From positions 8,336,316 to 8,400,315 of the forward strand of contig OW203768.1 of the NCBI GenBank assembly GCA_934045905.1: 64,000 nt of DNA, in the 5' to 3' direction. Source of the DNA: Leuctra nigra (taxonomy: Eukaryota; Arthropoda; Insecta; Plecoptera; Leuctridae). The notes under the pieces are model-generated. The model saw nothing but the letters and a program-made list of their open reading frames with translations, did not search any database and had not been told where the DNA came from. Each line of letters begins with the position of its first letter. Position 1 is the first letter of the stretch. Positions 10,236 to 20,304 of this stretch are shown here, piece after piece. The position numbers and the translations under genes were made by a program.

Positions 10236-12342
10236 AAATGGGTTTTTCTCTGTAACGTTTTAGGGGATGAAGCACTAATTCTAGTTTCGACGGCACTAAT
10301 TGGCACTAATTAAGCACTAATTCAATCCACAGTTTGTTTTTTCATTTTCGTCATGGGGTGTGCCAGCATTACTTACCCAACACAGTTTTTTCCCTGTAAC
10401 TTTTTAAGGGTTAAAGCACTAATTCTGGATTCAACGGCACTAATTGGCACTAATTAAGCACTAATTCGATCCATCGTTTGTTTTTTCATTTTCGACATTG
10501 GGTGTGCCAGCATTAACTTACCCACCACAGTTTTTTCACTGTATCTTTTTAAGAGTTAAAGTACTAATTCTGGATTCAACGACACTAATTGGCACTAAAT
10601 AAGCACTTATTCGATCCGTCGTTTGTTTTCGAATTTTCGACATGGGGTGTGCCAGCATTAACTTACCCACCCAGGTTTTTCCCTGTAACTTTTTAAGGGT
10701 TGAAGCACTAATTCTGGATTTGACGGCACTAATTGGCACTAATTAAACACTAATTCGATCCGTCGTTTGTTTTTTAATTTTCGACATATGGTGTGTCACC
10801 CCCCATTAGTTTTATCCCTGTAACTTTTTAGGGGATGAAGCACTAATTCTGGATTTGACGGCACAAATTGGCACTAATTAAGCACTAATTCGATCCGTCG
10901 TTTGTTTTCGAATTTTCGACATGGGGTGTGCCACCCCCCATAAGTTTTTTGCCTGTAACTTTTTAAGGGTTAAAGCACTAATTCTGGATTCAACGGCACT
11001 AATTGGCACTAATTAAGCACTAATTCGATCCATCGTTTGTTTTTTCATTTTCGACATTGGGTGTGCCAGCATTAACTTACCCACCACAGTTTTTTCACTG
11101 TATCTTTTTAAGAGTTAAAGTACTAATTCTAGATTCAACGGCACTAATTGGCACTAATTAAGCACTAATTCGATCCGTCGTTTCTTTTTGAATTTTCGAC
11201 ATGGGGTGTGCCACCCCCCCCCCATAAGTTTTTTCCCTGTAACTTTTTAGGGGATGAAGCACTAATTCTGCATTTGACGGCACTAATTGGCACTAATTAA
11301 GCACTTATTCGATCCGTCGTTTGTTTTCGAATTTTCGACATGGGGTGTGCCAGCATTAACTTACCCACCCAGGTTTTTCCCTGTAACTTTTTAAGGGTTG
11401 AAGCACTAATTCTGGATTTGACGGCACTAATTGGCACTAATTAAGCACTAATTCGATCCGTCGTTTGTTTTCGAATTTTCGACATGGGGTGTGCCACCCC
11501 CCATAAGTTTTTTCACTGTAACTTTTTAGGGGATGAAGCACTAATTCTGGATTTGACGGCACTAATTGGCACTAATTAAGCACTAATTCGATCCGTCGTT
11601 TGTTTTCGAATTTTCGACATGGGGTGTGCCACCCCCCATAAGTTTTTTGCCTGTAACTTTTTAGGGGATGAAGCACTAATTCTGGATTTGACGGCACTAA
11701 TTGGCACTAATTAAGCACTAATTCGATCCGTCGTTTGTTTTCGAATTTTCGACATGGGGTGTGCCAGCATTAACTTACCCACCACATTTTTTTCCCTGTA
11801 ACTTTTTAAGGGTTGGAGCACTAATTCTGGATTCAACGGCACTAATTGGCACTAATTAAGCACTAATTCGATCCGTCGTTTGTTTTCGAATTTTCGACAT
11901 GGGGTGTGCTACCCCCCATAAGTTTTTTGCCTGTAACTTTTTAGGGGATGAAGCACTAATTCTGGATTTGACGGCACTAATTGGCACTAATTAAGCACTA
12001 ATTCGATCCGTCGTTTGTTTTTTCATTTTTGACATGGGGTGTGCCACCCCCCATTAGTTTTTTCCCTGTAACTTTTTAGGGGATGAAGCACTAATTCTGG
12101 ATTTGACGGCACTAATTGGCACTAATTAAGCACTAATTCGATCCGTCGTTTTTTTTTAAATTTTCGACATGGGGGGTGCCAGCGTGAACTTGGCACCCCC
12201 CACTGTTTTTTCCCTGTAACTTTTTAAGGGTTGGAGCACTAATTCTGGATTCAACGGCACTAATTGGCACTAATTAAGCACTAATTCGATCCGTCGTTGT
12301 TTTTTGAAATTTTGACATGGGGGGTGCCAGGTTCACGCACCT
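10236..12342 (-). repeat. Right terminal tandem array (~15 inverted units)
   Basis: This is the reverse complement of the left array. Units have GCACTAATTCTGG, GGCACTAATTGGCACTAATT, GATCCGTCGTTTG and a C-rich linker. The same short (CACCCCCCATAAG) and long (CAGCATTAACTTACCCACC) linker classes occur. The two outermost units on this side match the outermost units of the left array best, so the element is symmetric from the outside inward, with a different unit number on each side. Confidence 0.85.
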
Positions 12343-12351
12343 TTGAATGAC
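12343..12351. repeat. Target-site duplication, right (TTGAATGAC)
   Basis: Second perfect copy of the 9-bp target duplication. Confidence 0.85.
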
Positions 12352-12821
12352 TGTTGCCTTTTAAACTTCCGAGAATATGGTCCAGAAAAATAATGCAATA
12401 TTGATAAGTTCATGGAGTGCAATACATAATTTAATTCGACTATTTATGTGCTAGGTGATTTTTATTTCAATGCTGCTTACAAATATATAGTTTTTATTAT
12501 TTGCGATCTTAAATTATCAAATTTATTGATATCAAATTATCTTTATAATTGCCTAGTCATTAATGTATAATTGCGAATTTTAAAGTATAATTGTGTTGCC
12601 TTACGTGAGAGACTTTTCGTTCCAATCAAAGATAGGTAAGTTGACCAACATTATGAAAACAGTGTAATTTATTGCTCGCAAGTGCTCGCAATATTGTTTG
12701 ATTGTTGCTGATTGTTGTATATTTACATGTACTTTTGTATACTGTATTACCTTTTGTAAAGAAAAATAATACTGAAACTAAAACTGAAGCAGCAGTTTTT
12801 TTTAGCCGTAATTTCTAATCC
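12352..12821. other. Intergenic, nothing recognised
   Basis: AT-rich DNA without exon-like or repeat structure that I can identify. Confidence 0.4.
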
Positions 12822-13010
12822 CAGAAAAAAACACTCCGTGTAAAAAAGGCAGCCAAGTCTCTTTACTTTAAAAAAATTCAACACCGAAAAGGAGTGATAT
12901 CAAAAAAGGAGCCAAGTCAATGACATTTCCAAATATTTAATCGTATCTTTGAAATAAAAGTATAAACACCGAGAAATACTTTACAAAAGGACTTGGCGCA
13001 TCATCGTCTA
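12822..13010. repeat. Single arm related to the palindromic MITE at 49613
   Basis: It carries the same ordered motifs as the left arm of the MITE at 49613-50017: AACACTCCGTGTAAAA, CAGCCAAGTCTC, TGATATCAAAAAA, GCCAAGTC and ACTTGGCGCATC. The inverted partner arm is missing here, so this is a truncated or half copy. Confidence 0.6.
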
Positions 13011-13027
13011 ATGATGTAAAATCATTT

Positions 13028-13200
13028 TGATTTTGCAGCGTAAGGCTGCAATCACACGGGGCGTTTTTTCCCGCTCTGTCGCGCGGTTTTTCGCCCTGGG
13101 GAGTTTTACACGCGCGTCTTTTGCTCGTCCCGTGTGTTCGCTCCCGTAAGACTCAATGGTATACCTATCTGCTCGGCGTCTCGACGGCGTGCAAAATGCC
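13028..13200. other. GC-rich patch with CACACGGGGCG / CGTCCCGTGTG ends
   Basis: A CpG-containing patch begins AAGGCTGCAATCACACGGGGCG-like and has an inverted CGTCCCGTGTG about 90 bases later. The surrounding frames do not look like a conserved protein. It could be a short repeat or a decayed element; I cannot choose. Confidence 0.25.
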
Positions 13201-13604
13201 GCATCTATGGGCATGAAATGCCTTTTACTTGCTTTACAACAAAACAATGAATAAATAAACAAGGTTTTGAGTGTGTTCATAAAAAAATATATTACTCTAA
13301 ATCATTACAATACTAATTAAATAATCAATTAATTCCCTAATTATAATGTATTAATAATTAAAAATAAATGTGCATCTAAGCAGCATTGGCAATCGAGATC
13401 GAAGTCAGTGAACAGTAAAAACATCTGGGAGCTATTAGTACGTCAGTCACGTCTCATTTTGTCGACTTCGACATTTGTTTATATTTAGTACTACGTGATG
13501 TTTGTTAAATTCGTTCGTGTGTTGCGGGTTTGCATACCATCTGCATTAGTAACTGAGAATAATTCGAACTAGAGAGCCTGATGACATTGGATAAAACTCA
13601 CAAA

Positions 13605-13920
13605 ACCATAAAAAGGCGGCCCCTACTTTTTTCTTTATTGCTTGACCTTTTGTTTTCAAAATTCTACAGCATAGAGATAAAGAGTAAATCTGTGCCTCTA
13701 GTGCTCCAAAAAAATTTAAAAAAATGTTTTTACGCGTGTTGAGGAGGTGCCAATATGGGCAATATATGGGTCCTTTTGGCACCTCTGCCCTGAAAATACT
13801 AAACAAAAAACAACACTTTTGGCGCACTAGAGGCACAGATTTATTATTTATCTATAATCTGTGAAATTTTGAAGACAATCGGTAAAGCCGTTTGGAAAAA
13901 AGTAGGGGCCGCCTTTTTGT
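13605..13920. mobile_element. Palindromic MITE (~315 bp)
   Basis: Inverted blocks lie in mirror order: AGGCGGCCCCTACTTTTTTC with GAAAAAAGTAGGGGCCGCCT, then AATCTGTGCCTCTAGTGC with GCACTAGAGGCACAGATT, and at the centre GAGGTGCCA with TGGCACCTC. There is no coding content. The ends are approximate and no duplication is certain. Confidence 0.65.
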
Positions 13921-14189
13921 GCTTCATAAAACATGGATTTCATCAAGTATCGTAGACTCTTAAGAGGAAGGTTCACTTTCAAAACCGAAGTGTTTGGGAG
14001 AGCGTTAAATAATCAAGCTGTAGAAACAAACGTGATATTTTTTTATAATGTTGAACTAAAAGTTGTGAGCTGTTATTAAACGTTAACATTCGTTCAGCAA
14101 TTTTTATGCTAAAAACTTGTGAATCTTTAAATCGAAATTTTAAGAAAGTTGTCCGAGCTTTATGAAGAGCTAATTATTTTCTACAATTT

Positions 14190-14480
14190 TGTCACTTCAC
14201 ATTGTGTCCGTCTTCAACGAGACTTCGGGCCTTCTACCTCTGAGGTACAGAATATAGGTCGTAAGCATGGCCAATGGTCCTAGATTTTTGGATTGAGCGT
14301 ACACTTGGCACAACTAAAAACGGTATTTGAACGATACGGATTGGCTGTTGGTCAGGTGACTTGACAATCAATCCTTGTTATCATCAATGAAAAAGAGTTC
14401 ACTAGATAACGAGTTATATAGCATAGACTTCATGGAATAATGCCGTTAAATCTTTTTTCTGCCATATCCGTTATTTTCGA
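14190..14480. repeat. Dispersed repeat R3 (GGCCTTCTACCTCTGAG), copy A
   Basis: It shares the blocks GGGCCTTCTACCTCTGAGG, AAAACGGTATTTGAACGA, GGATTGGCTG and CTTGACAATCAATCCTTGTT with 25850-26320. The first block also occurs in the shorter copy at 27585-27705. Non-coding, class unknown. Confidence 0.5.
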
Positions 14481-14655
14481 CTATCATTTTTTAGTTTGAC
14501 CATGTACTACATCTATGAATTGCACCATTTAAGTTGTATCACTGTCTAATCATGAACCAATCGATCACACATAATACAGAATATCTTCGTATTTAATGCA
14601 AGTCAAATCGTATTGCAGCACGAATGTTTCTTAAACTTATAAAGAGTAAGAATAT

Positions 14656-14921
14656 CAGCAGGGCGATTGTATAACTTTCTTAGCCGAGATAATGGATCGT
14701 TATCTATACCAATTGATGAAAGTAACCTATTAATATCATTGTTAATCATTGAATTGTGCAAAAGCCACAAGGATATGAAATATAATCACATTATTTATCT
14801 CAGGAAGTCGACTTTAAGCACTTTGAATTGCTTTACCTTCTGATAGGCTAAATTACTTTCATCAATTGGTATAGATAACGATCCATTATCTCGGCTAAGA
14901 AGTTATACAATCGCACAGCAG
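14656..14921. mobile_element. Palindromic MITE with CAGCAG flanks
   Basis: The element (14662-14915) has arms of about 65 bp. The left reads GGCGATTGTATAAC…TTAGCCGAGATAATGG…CCAATTGATGAAAGTAA and the right is its near-perfect reverse complement. A 6-bp direct repeat CAGCAG flanks it at 14656-14661 and 14916-14921. No coding content. Confidence 0.7.
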
Positions 14922-15306
14922 ATATCAGAAAGAATACGATATCAATGCGCATTCTGGTAAAAGTTTCGAACAAAATGATTTACATTTTCAAGGTATACAT
15001 GATACACCTTCTAGCGGATTTTCTGAGAATATCGGGGGCAAAATCTTTTAGACTTACAGTTGATATTGAATTTTATGAGAAAAGTATTGTTTCAACTTAA
15101 TGGTTTTTGGACGAAATAAAAGCCTTCCCGAGTGTTCTTTTCTACAAGCTCCACTGTATATTAGTTCCATGTAAGATACCTGACTACAATATTGGATACG
15201 AGCTACATTATAAAATATCTGAGACAATTTCAACGAGCGAGGAAGTTCAAAATATCGTCTTCTAAAGGGACGAGACAAGAAAGTATTATTAAAAATATAA
15301 ACTGGT

Positions 15307-15436
15307 CTGGAGGGCTATTCTAAATGTCCTTGTCGTCTCGTATCACTTGCTACGGTCTCACTGCTATCTATTTAACATGGTAGTGACGCCGTATAAATGG
15401 ATACGAGACGACAAGGGAATTTAGAATAACCCCCCT
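15307..15436. mobile_element. Small palindromic MITE (~130 bp)
   Basis: GGCTATTCTAAATGTCCTTG and TCGTCTCGTATC at the left are mirrored by GGATACGAGACGACAAGG and ATTTAGAATAACC at the right. The loop is about 55 bases. Confidence 0.65.
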
Positions 15437-15870
15437 TGAAAGTCCATGGGGCCCTATTTTACACCCTAAAAATTTAAAACAATTATCAATGCTAATTCGA
15501 AGCATGTTTGTTTTTATAGGCATCCTGCGTGAGAAAAGGTTGCCATAGTAACCTACATAAAAGTATAGGGAATAAACAAATCTGACAGCGGCAATCCAAA
15601 TCTCATATTTAGAGTGATTACTTGTGAAAGGAAGATATTTAAGTGAGTACAAGTTAATAATAATACGCAATATTTATCCATACACATGTTCAAGTTAAAT
15701 ATTAATCTGATTAATATGATCTATAGCTATTATTTATAGGTTTGACACATTTCCCCTACCCTCTCAACCTCAATTTTTCTACCACTGTGACGTCACGAGC
15801 AGGATTCATATAGCAAATCCAATATCCATTAAAGAGCAGCAACTTTCATACGCATACTAATTCCCATGCA
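15437..15870. other. Intergenic, nothing recognised
   Basis: AT-rich; an open frame on the minus strand here has no protein-like features that I can identify. Confidence 0.35.
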
Positions 15871-16500
15871 ATACGAGGGCTCGCTTATCAACGCGTAAGT
15901 GCCACGACATGACTGGCGTGAGGTGACCGCCCCTAGTTACGAATTACTAGGAAAACGCACTGTGTAACGCGTTGATGAGCGGGCCTTCGTACTGCATGCG
16001 ATTTGATAAGTTTGCGTTTGTAAGTCTCTGATCTACATGCCTTGTAACGGAAGCATCAATCACTGATAAAATAATTTAAATTATTGCCATAAATTTGCAA
16101 ATATTTCAAGATTATTGAATAAAATGTGCTAATAAAATGCACTTTTTAAGATAACTGCAGATTAGTCTGAAAATTGGCAAAAATAGGTGCTTTAAGTTTG
16201 ATCGGTCAAACGGTTCTAGTTTAAATTTAAAAAATCACAGGAAATATGGTTTTAAATATTAACCAATGGGAGGATTTGGTTGAAACTTTGTAAGATTGGG
16301 GACAATGTTGGTTGCAATGACTTTGCACAATTTCAAATTGATCGGACCAACAAATCTAAAGATAATTTTTCAGCGCCGCCCAGAATTGCAAAAGTTTGCA
16401 AAATCTCAGCTCGATCGAAAAAAAACTGTTGTCTGTATAGCCTCAGTAACAGAAAAAAAATATCCGTGCCAAAAGAGCAAAAATGAGTCGTCCGCTCAAT
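15871..16500 (+). repeat. Dispersed repeat family R1, copy B
   Basis: The start contains an inverted pair of the R1 terminus: GGCTCGCTTATCAACGCG at about 15880 and AACGCGTTGATGAGCGGGC at about 15965. The R1 body follows, with AAAATTGGCAAAAATAGG, GATCGGTCAAACGGTTC and TATCCGTGCCAAAAGAG, ending near CGCTCAATG. Between the two termini sits a degenerate R2-type end with GGTGACCGCCCCTAG. Confidence 0.55.
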
Positions 16501-16574
16501 GAAAAAAATATGTAACCTACACACTTACTAGGTTACATAAGAGAAATTTATTATCTTGTTTCCCATTTTTCAGC

Positions 16575-16644
16575 ATGAGCTGTGTAGAGAAACTTCGACG
16601 TTGCATCCTAGGGGCATTGGTTCTAGTTCTAAGTAATGGGCCCA
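16575..16644 (+). CDS. Candidate start exon, small hydrophobic N-terminus (tetraspanin-like look, uncertain)
   Basis: A strong polypyrimidine acceptor (TTTCCCATTTTTCAG, ending at 16574) is followed at once by an ATG. The frame reads MSCVEKLRRCILGALVLVLS then NGP, a Cys/Lys-containing head and a hydrophobic stretch, and then meets CAG|GTACAG, a weak donor, at about 16644. Without splicing the frame continues about 30 codons to a stop. A short Cys-containing head followed by a hydrophobic helix is how tetraspanin proteins begin, but the hallmark Asn and Gly positions are not clear. It could equally be chance. No partner exon was found in the window. Confidence 0.2.
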
Positions 16645-18057
16645 GGTACAGCTGGGTGGTCAGTAATTCACTCACCAATTCAAGAATTATTAATGTCGAA
16701 GGAATTTATTGGTTTCCCTGTTCGACGACCATGCTGGAGTGAAATATTCAAGAGAACGAATAGAAAAGTTCCCTTCCCTCTTCTCCACCCTCTCGCTCAA
16801 ACTCACGTTCGTATACGAAATTATTGACACAGAATTCCCATTGATTTTCAATTAAATTGTTTTCAAAAATACACATAATGAAGGTTTCTAGGAAAACGCA
16901 TGTTTTCAGGATTTCAGCAACAGTTTTTACACATTAATGGGGTTGTTATAGCAGTCTCAGCTAAGTCATGCATACTTTTCAATTTATTACCCACTCTCAT
17001 TACTCTAACGGACGGAAGATAATTCTGCAAAACAGTTACCTTGAAAGTAATCATTTGGTTCTTCGAAGAACATGTGTGGGAGACATAAATATAGTTCAAA
17101 TTATAATAGTTCAACTTACGTCTATGAATAGAATTACTTTGTTAATTTTAAAAAAGTTGTCAAATTTTATATTATTTGTTCATTATTGCACCTTGAATGC
17201 ATATCCAGCCTTCAACTTATAGTTTTAGTAGAATATGTTCGTATTATCTCTTGTATATAACAAAATAATGAAACAGAAATTCTGGTCCAAAAGGGATTAA
17301 AAGTTCCTGAGTTGTTATAGTTGTGCATAATTGGTGCAATATTCCTACATTTTCAGATATGAGAAATTCGATATGGTGGATGGGGGGCCTGAAATAGAGA
17401 ATGCTGCGATTGAGCTATTTTCATATTACATTAATCACCATGCTGTCGTATAATTATATTTTGCAAAGAAATATTGCGATTGAATATTTTGTGGCATAGC
17501 GCACATAAAGCGACTTAAAACTGACATTCAAGCAATCAACTTGTATCCACGATTTTGATCAACATTATTACTGAACTCTGTATGATGAATTTCTTCAAAT
17601 CCATACAGAAGCGTCGTAAGTTATGCCGTTTGACATGTCCAATGTGCTTTGCCTATTGCCAAAACCCTCACATGGGACGCAAGCTTTGGGCGCTCAATAA
17701 TGAGGAAAGTGGGATTATAGATTGAACATGGAATTGTGTTTCAAACGTCGACATCCCCAATGTATATTGCATCAAAATGTATCATTAATAATATTAAATG
17801 CAGTAAAGCGGTTACAGTTCGGTGTGCTGTTGTGTTTACGAAATTATCGTTTCTACGGATTAATTGAGAATTATCTGGGTGCCTCTGGTTTCTAAAATAT
17901 ATTATGCAGTTTGATTGTCCAGAGGTCCTATTCTCTAACTTTCAAATTCCCGATGAAATCGGATTCAAGGCCATATGGATTAGGAAGTTAGAGAATTCTA
18001 TTTAAAAAAAATAGATCAATAAAAAAATAAACACGCACAGACAAAAAATATATCAAT
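16645..18057. other. Intergenic, nothing certain
   Basis: AT-rich. A short inverted repeat (TTCTCTAACTTTC with GAAGTTAGAGAA, about 17930-18000) is the only structure seen. Open frames are short and lack protein-like composition. Confidence 0.35.
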
Positions 18058-18454
18058 TTATTATTATTATTATTATTAAGCCTATATTCTCAACGGAGCC
18101 GAAGCTCCACTAGTGAGAATGTAATAGAGAAGGGAGGAGAGGAAACCCGGTACCGGCATGTAGCCTACTCCTGACGAAAGATACCAAGGGGACCAACGGC
18201 TTAACGTCCCTTCCGAAGGACGGTGTAACATTCACAGCACGGGCCTCCACAACCCGCGCCGTCGAGAGACTGATAACAGGTGGAGGGAGGTCGTCACACT
18301 AACCCCCAAACACCCCAGTCTCTCTGGCCCAACGGCAGCAACCTGGCAAGGCAGAGTTGAATGGTCACCCATCCAACCGCTGACCGCGCTCAATGTTGCT
18401 TAACCTCGGTGATCTGACGAGAACCGAGGTATCCAACACACCAGCCGTTGGGCT
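18058..18454 (-). mobile_element. 5S-rRNA-derived SINE (SINE3-type)
   Basis: On the minus strand the first ~90 bases (18453 to 18362) follow 5S rRNA. The order is GCCCAACGGC, GGATACCTCGGTTCTCGTC, AGATCACCGAGGTTAAGCAA and TTGGATGGGTGACC. These include the internal A-box and C-box promoter regions. A non-5S body of about 300 bases follows, with CGGAAGGGACGTTAAGCCGT, and the element ends in a (TAA)n-like microsatellite (18058-18080). The 5S match does not cover the 3' part of the rRNA, so this is a retroposon and not a 5S gene. Confidence 0.8.
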
Positions 18455-19286
18455 ATTTTTGTAGATTATACAAAAATATTATATTCCTGCAATTTTTTGA
18501 ACTCATAATTGCTATAAAAAGATTCATATGCATCCGTAGAAATCATCATCCTATCGTTGTACAGATTCTTCTGTTGTCGAACACTATTAGGGCAAAGACT
18601 ATAAAAATGCTTATAATATTCGTGATAGCTTGTCACAGTATAGGAAACTATGCGTTTTGTAAGAGTAAAGTTGATCCATTTTTTATTCTATGGTTGAACT
18701 GAAGAGAAACTTCGCGTTCAAAATTATTCTTATAGATTATAAAATTATATTTTTTTCAATGCAAAATATAATATAGTATTATAGTTTTTCTTGGGTATTT
18801 GCCTTGAGTCACTCGGTTGATTTCTGCGGTCTATACACCCACATTCTACTTAACAACATTTCGTGCTGACCCGCAGAACATTTATCACCATGGAGGATTG
18901 GCACGACGTCTCTTTCGGATAAAATACAATAAGTTGCGGGCGTTAAGTCTATTAGAATCCCTTTGTTCAAAAGTTCACTGTTATAAGTTTAAATTAATAA
19001 ATTATTTTAAATGCTTCGTGATTGTCAATTGCTACTTTTTTCATTTAAATATTATATCTAATTCTATAGGACAGCAGTCTGTGTTTCATTTATAATCCCG
19101 GCTTAAATAATCTATGGATTAACCGCCTTCTTTGAGAAATCTGATTGGTTGAGGCCACATCGAGAATTTATTGAGGATTAACATAATCCCGGTTTAACCA
19201 AGCATTCAACCGACTACTGATCCTAAAAACATCAGTTTAAACTTTAATCAGATATAAATAATCCACGGAATAAATTTGACCCTTAC
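18455..19286. other. Intergenic or intron downstream of the host exon
   Basis: If the gene at 19287-20304 is real, this is its first intron on the minus strand. Two TAATCCCGG(C/T)TTAA blocks occur near 19096 and 19184. I could not recognise a following exon between here and the window start. Confidence 0.35.
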
Positions 19287-19290
19287 CTTG
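19281..19290 (-). promoter_or_regulatory. Splice donor of the host exon
   Basis: On the minus strand the sequence is CAAGGTAAGG. The exon ends after the first G, and the intron begins GTAAGG. It interrupts codon 340 after its first base (phase 1). The frame would otherwise read on about 15 codons into AT-rich DNA and stop, which supports splicing here. Confidence 0.65.
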
Positions 19291-20304
19291 ATACTGCAAC
19301 CCAGCTACAAGTCCCATTTCCGGTTGAAAAGTCTGATGAAACACTGTAAAATTCACCGCCCCGACGACTTTCACATCTGTGACGTCCACTTCCGGTCCCA
19401 TCGCCGCGACCACTTCCTCACACCACGTGACATTTGCTTCCGCATCCGGTTGCGACGTGAGAACGATCGTCGGGTGATCGCCGACGTGGTTGTGCTCGTC
19501 GGCGACGCCGCGCGTCAGAACGACGTCTCGAGGCGGCGCTGCGACGTCCTCTTTCAGTTTCGCCGGTATGAAATATTCATCCGTTTGGGTTTCAGGAAGA
19601 ATGGTTTCGGAGAGCATTTCCGGCGTACGTTGGCTTCTGTTTCTCATTAAATTCCTGACGAATTCGCCCACCAAGTAACTATCTTTCGCCTCCTCGCCGC
19701 TTTGTGCATCTCGCTTGATTCTATTTCGACTCCCACGCGGTGGTTTTATATCCTGACTTTGCATTTCCAATCCAACAAAACGTCGAGATGTCTCTCTTTT
19801 CCCACCGGACGAAACTACCTCCGATTCTCTCTGCAACTCCAAGCGTTCGCTTCCATCCTCGTCGATGTCATTCTCTTCTAAATCATCCCGACGAACTCTG
19901 TGACTTTCTACATCAACGTCGACCTTTGCCGCACTCCCATCGGTTTGTTTATCTAACGTTCCAGCGAATGCAATCAAGGATTTCGTTCTTGATTTTAACC
20001 CGTTTAAACTTTTATCACGTTCCAATTCTGCGGTCGTTTCGAGAATCACCGCGTCAGTTCCTATTGGTTGAGGTGGTCCTGGTGAGCGTCCAGGCGCGGG
20101 ATCACCTTTGTTACTCTGTACGACGCCTGGCGTCTTTTGCAACGTCATTCCAGACGTCTGTATTGTCTGGAGTAGTAAAAATCCAAGCAAGAGAACCCAT
20201 TTCTTTGTTCTGTGTGGGTGATTTGTACAACATTGGCATGGGTTTCGTACTGACTTTATGATATGAATACTTGTATTGCTATCTTTCTTCCGTGACATCT
20301 GCAT
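19287..20304 (-). CDS. First coding exon of a secreted or type I membrane protein (possible IA-2/phogrin-like ectodomain)
   Basis: ATG at 20304. The open frame is 339 codons plus one base, ending at CAAG|GTAAGG, a consensus splice donor at 19287/19286. GC content and codon use are richer than in the flanks. Residues 36-46 (WVLLLGFLLLQ) are a hydrophobic leader after a basic N-region of about 35 residues. The middle is acidic and disordered in character. Furin-like sites are HRVRR (135-139) and RNRIKR (193-198), with further KR and RR pairs. Asn-X-Ser/Thr sites lie at about 222, 291 and 318. The last ~60 residues (TIVLTSQPD…VKVVGAVNFTVFHQ) can be laid loosely on the membrane-proximal ectodomain of IA-2/phogrin, a secretory-granule receptor-phosphatase family that is cleaved at dibasic sites. 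That family call is tentative. The remaining exons are not identified in the window. Confidence 0.65.

Larger units (their letters stand above)
6163..12342. mobile_element. Foldback-like transposable element with terminal inverted tandem arrays, 6180 bp
   Basis: The element starts with AGGTGCGTGAACCTGGCA and ends with its reverse complement (…GTTCACGCACCT). Perfect 9-bp repeats TTGAATGAC lie on both sides. Each inverted end is a long tandem array: about 12 units on the left (6163-7850) and about 15 units, inverted, on the right (10236-12342). The core (7851-10235) has no transposase frame, so it is non-autonomous. Known biology: Drosophila Foldback elements have repetitive inverted ends and 9-bp duplications, and FB-NOF is placed with the Mutator-like (MULE) superfamily; MULEs and some Merlin elements also make 8-9 bp duplications. 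Assignment to that superfamily is an inference from architecture and duplication length. Two smaller transposons have inserted into the core. Confidence 0.8.

Noticed and set aside
6163..12342. CRISPR-like regular array
   Set aside because: Units are 135-148 bp tandem repeats with no short-repeat/unique-spacer structure, in eukaryotic DNA, arranged as inverted ends of a transposon.
18362..18453. 5S rRNA gene
   Set aside because: Only the first ~90 bases resemble 5S and they are diverged; the 3' part is replaced by a SINE body.
19276..20261. Plus-strand frames of 62-173 residues opposite the host exon
   Set aside because: The minus frame has the leader, cleavage sites and donor; the plus frames have Cys/Arg/Phe-rich antisense composition.
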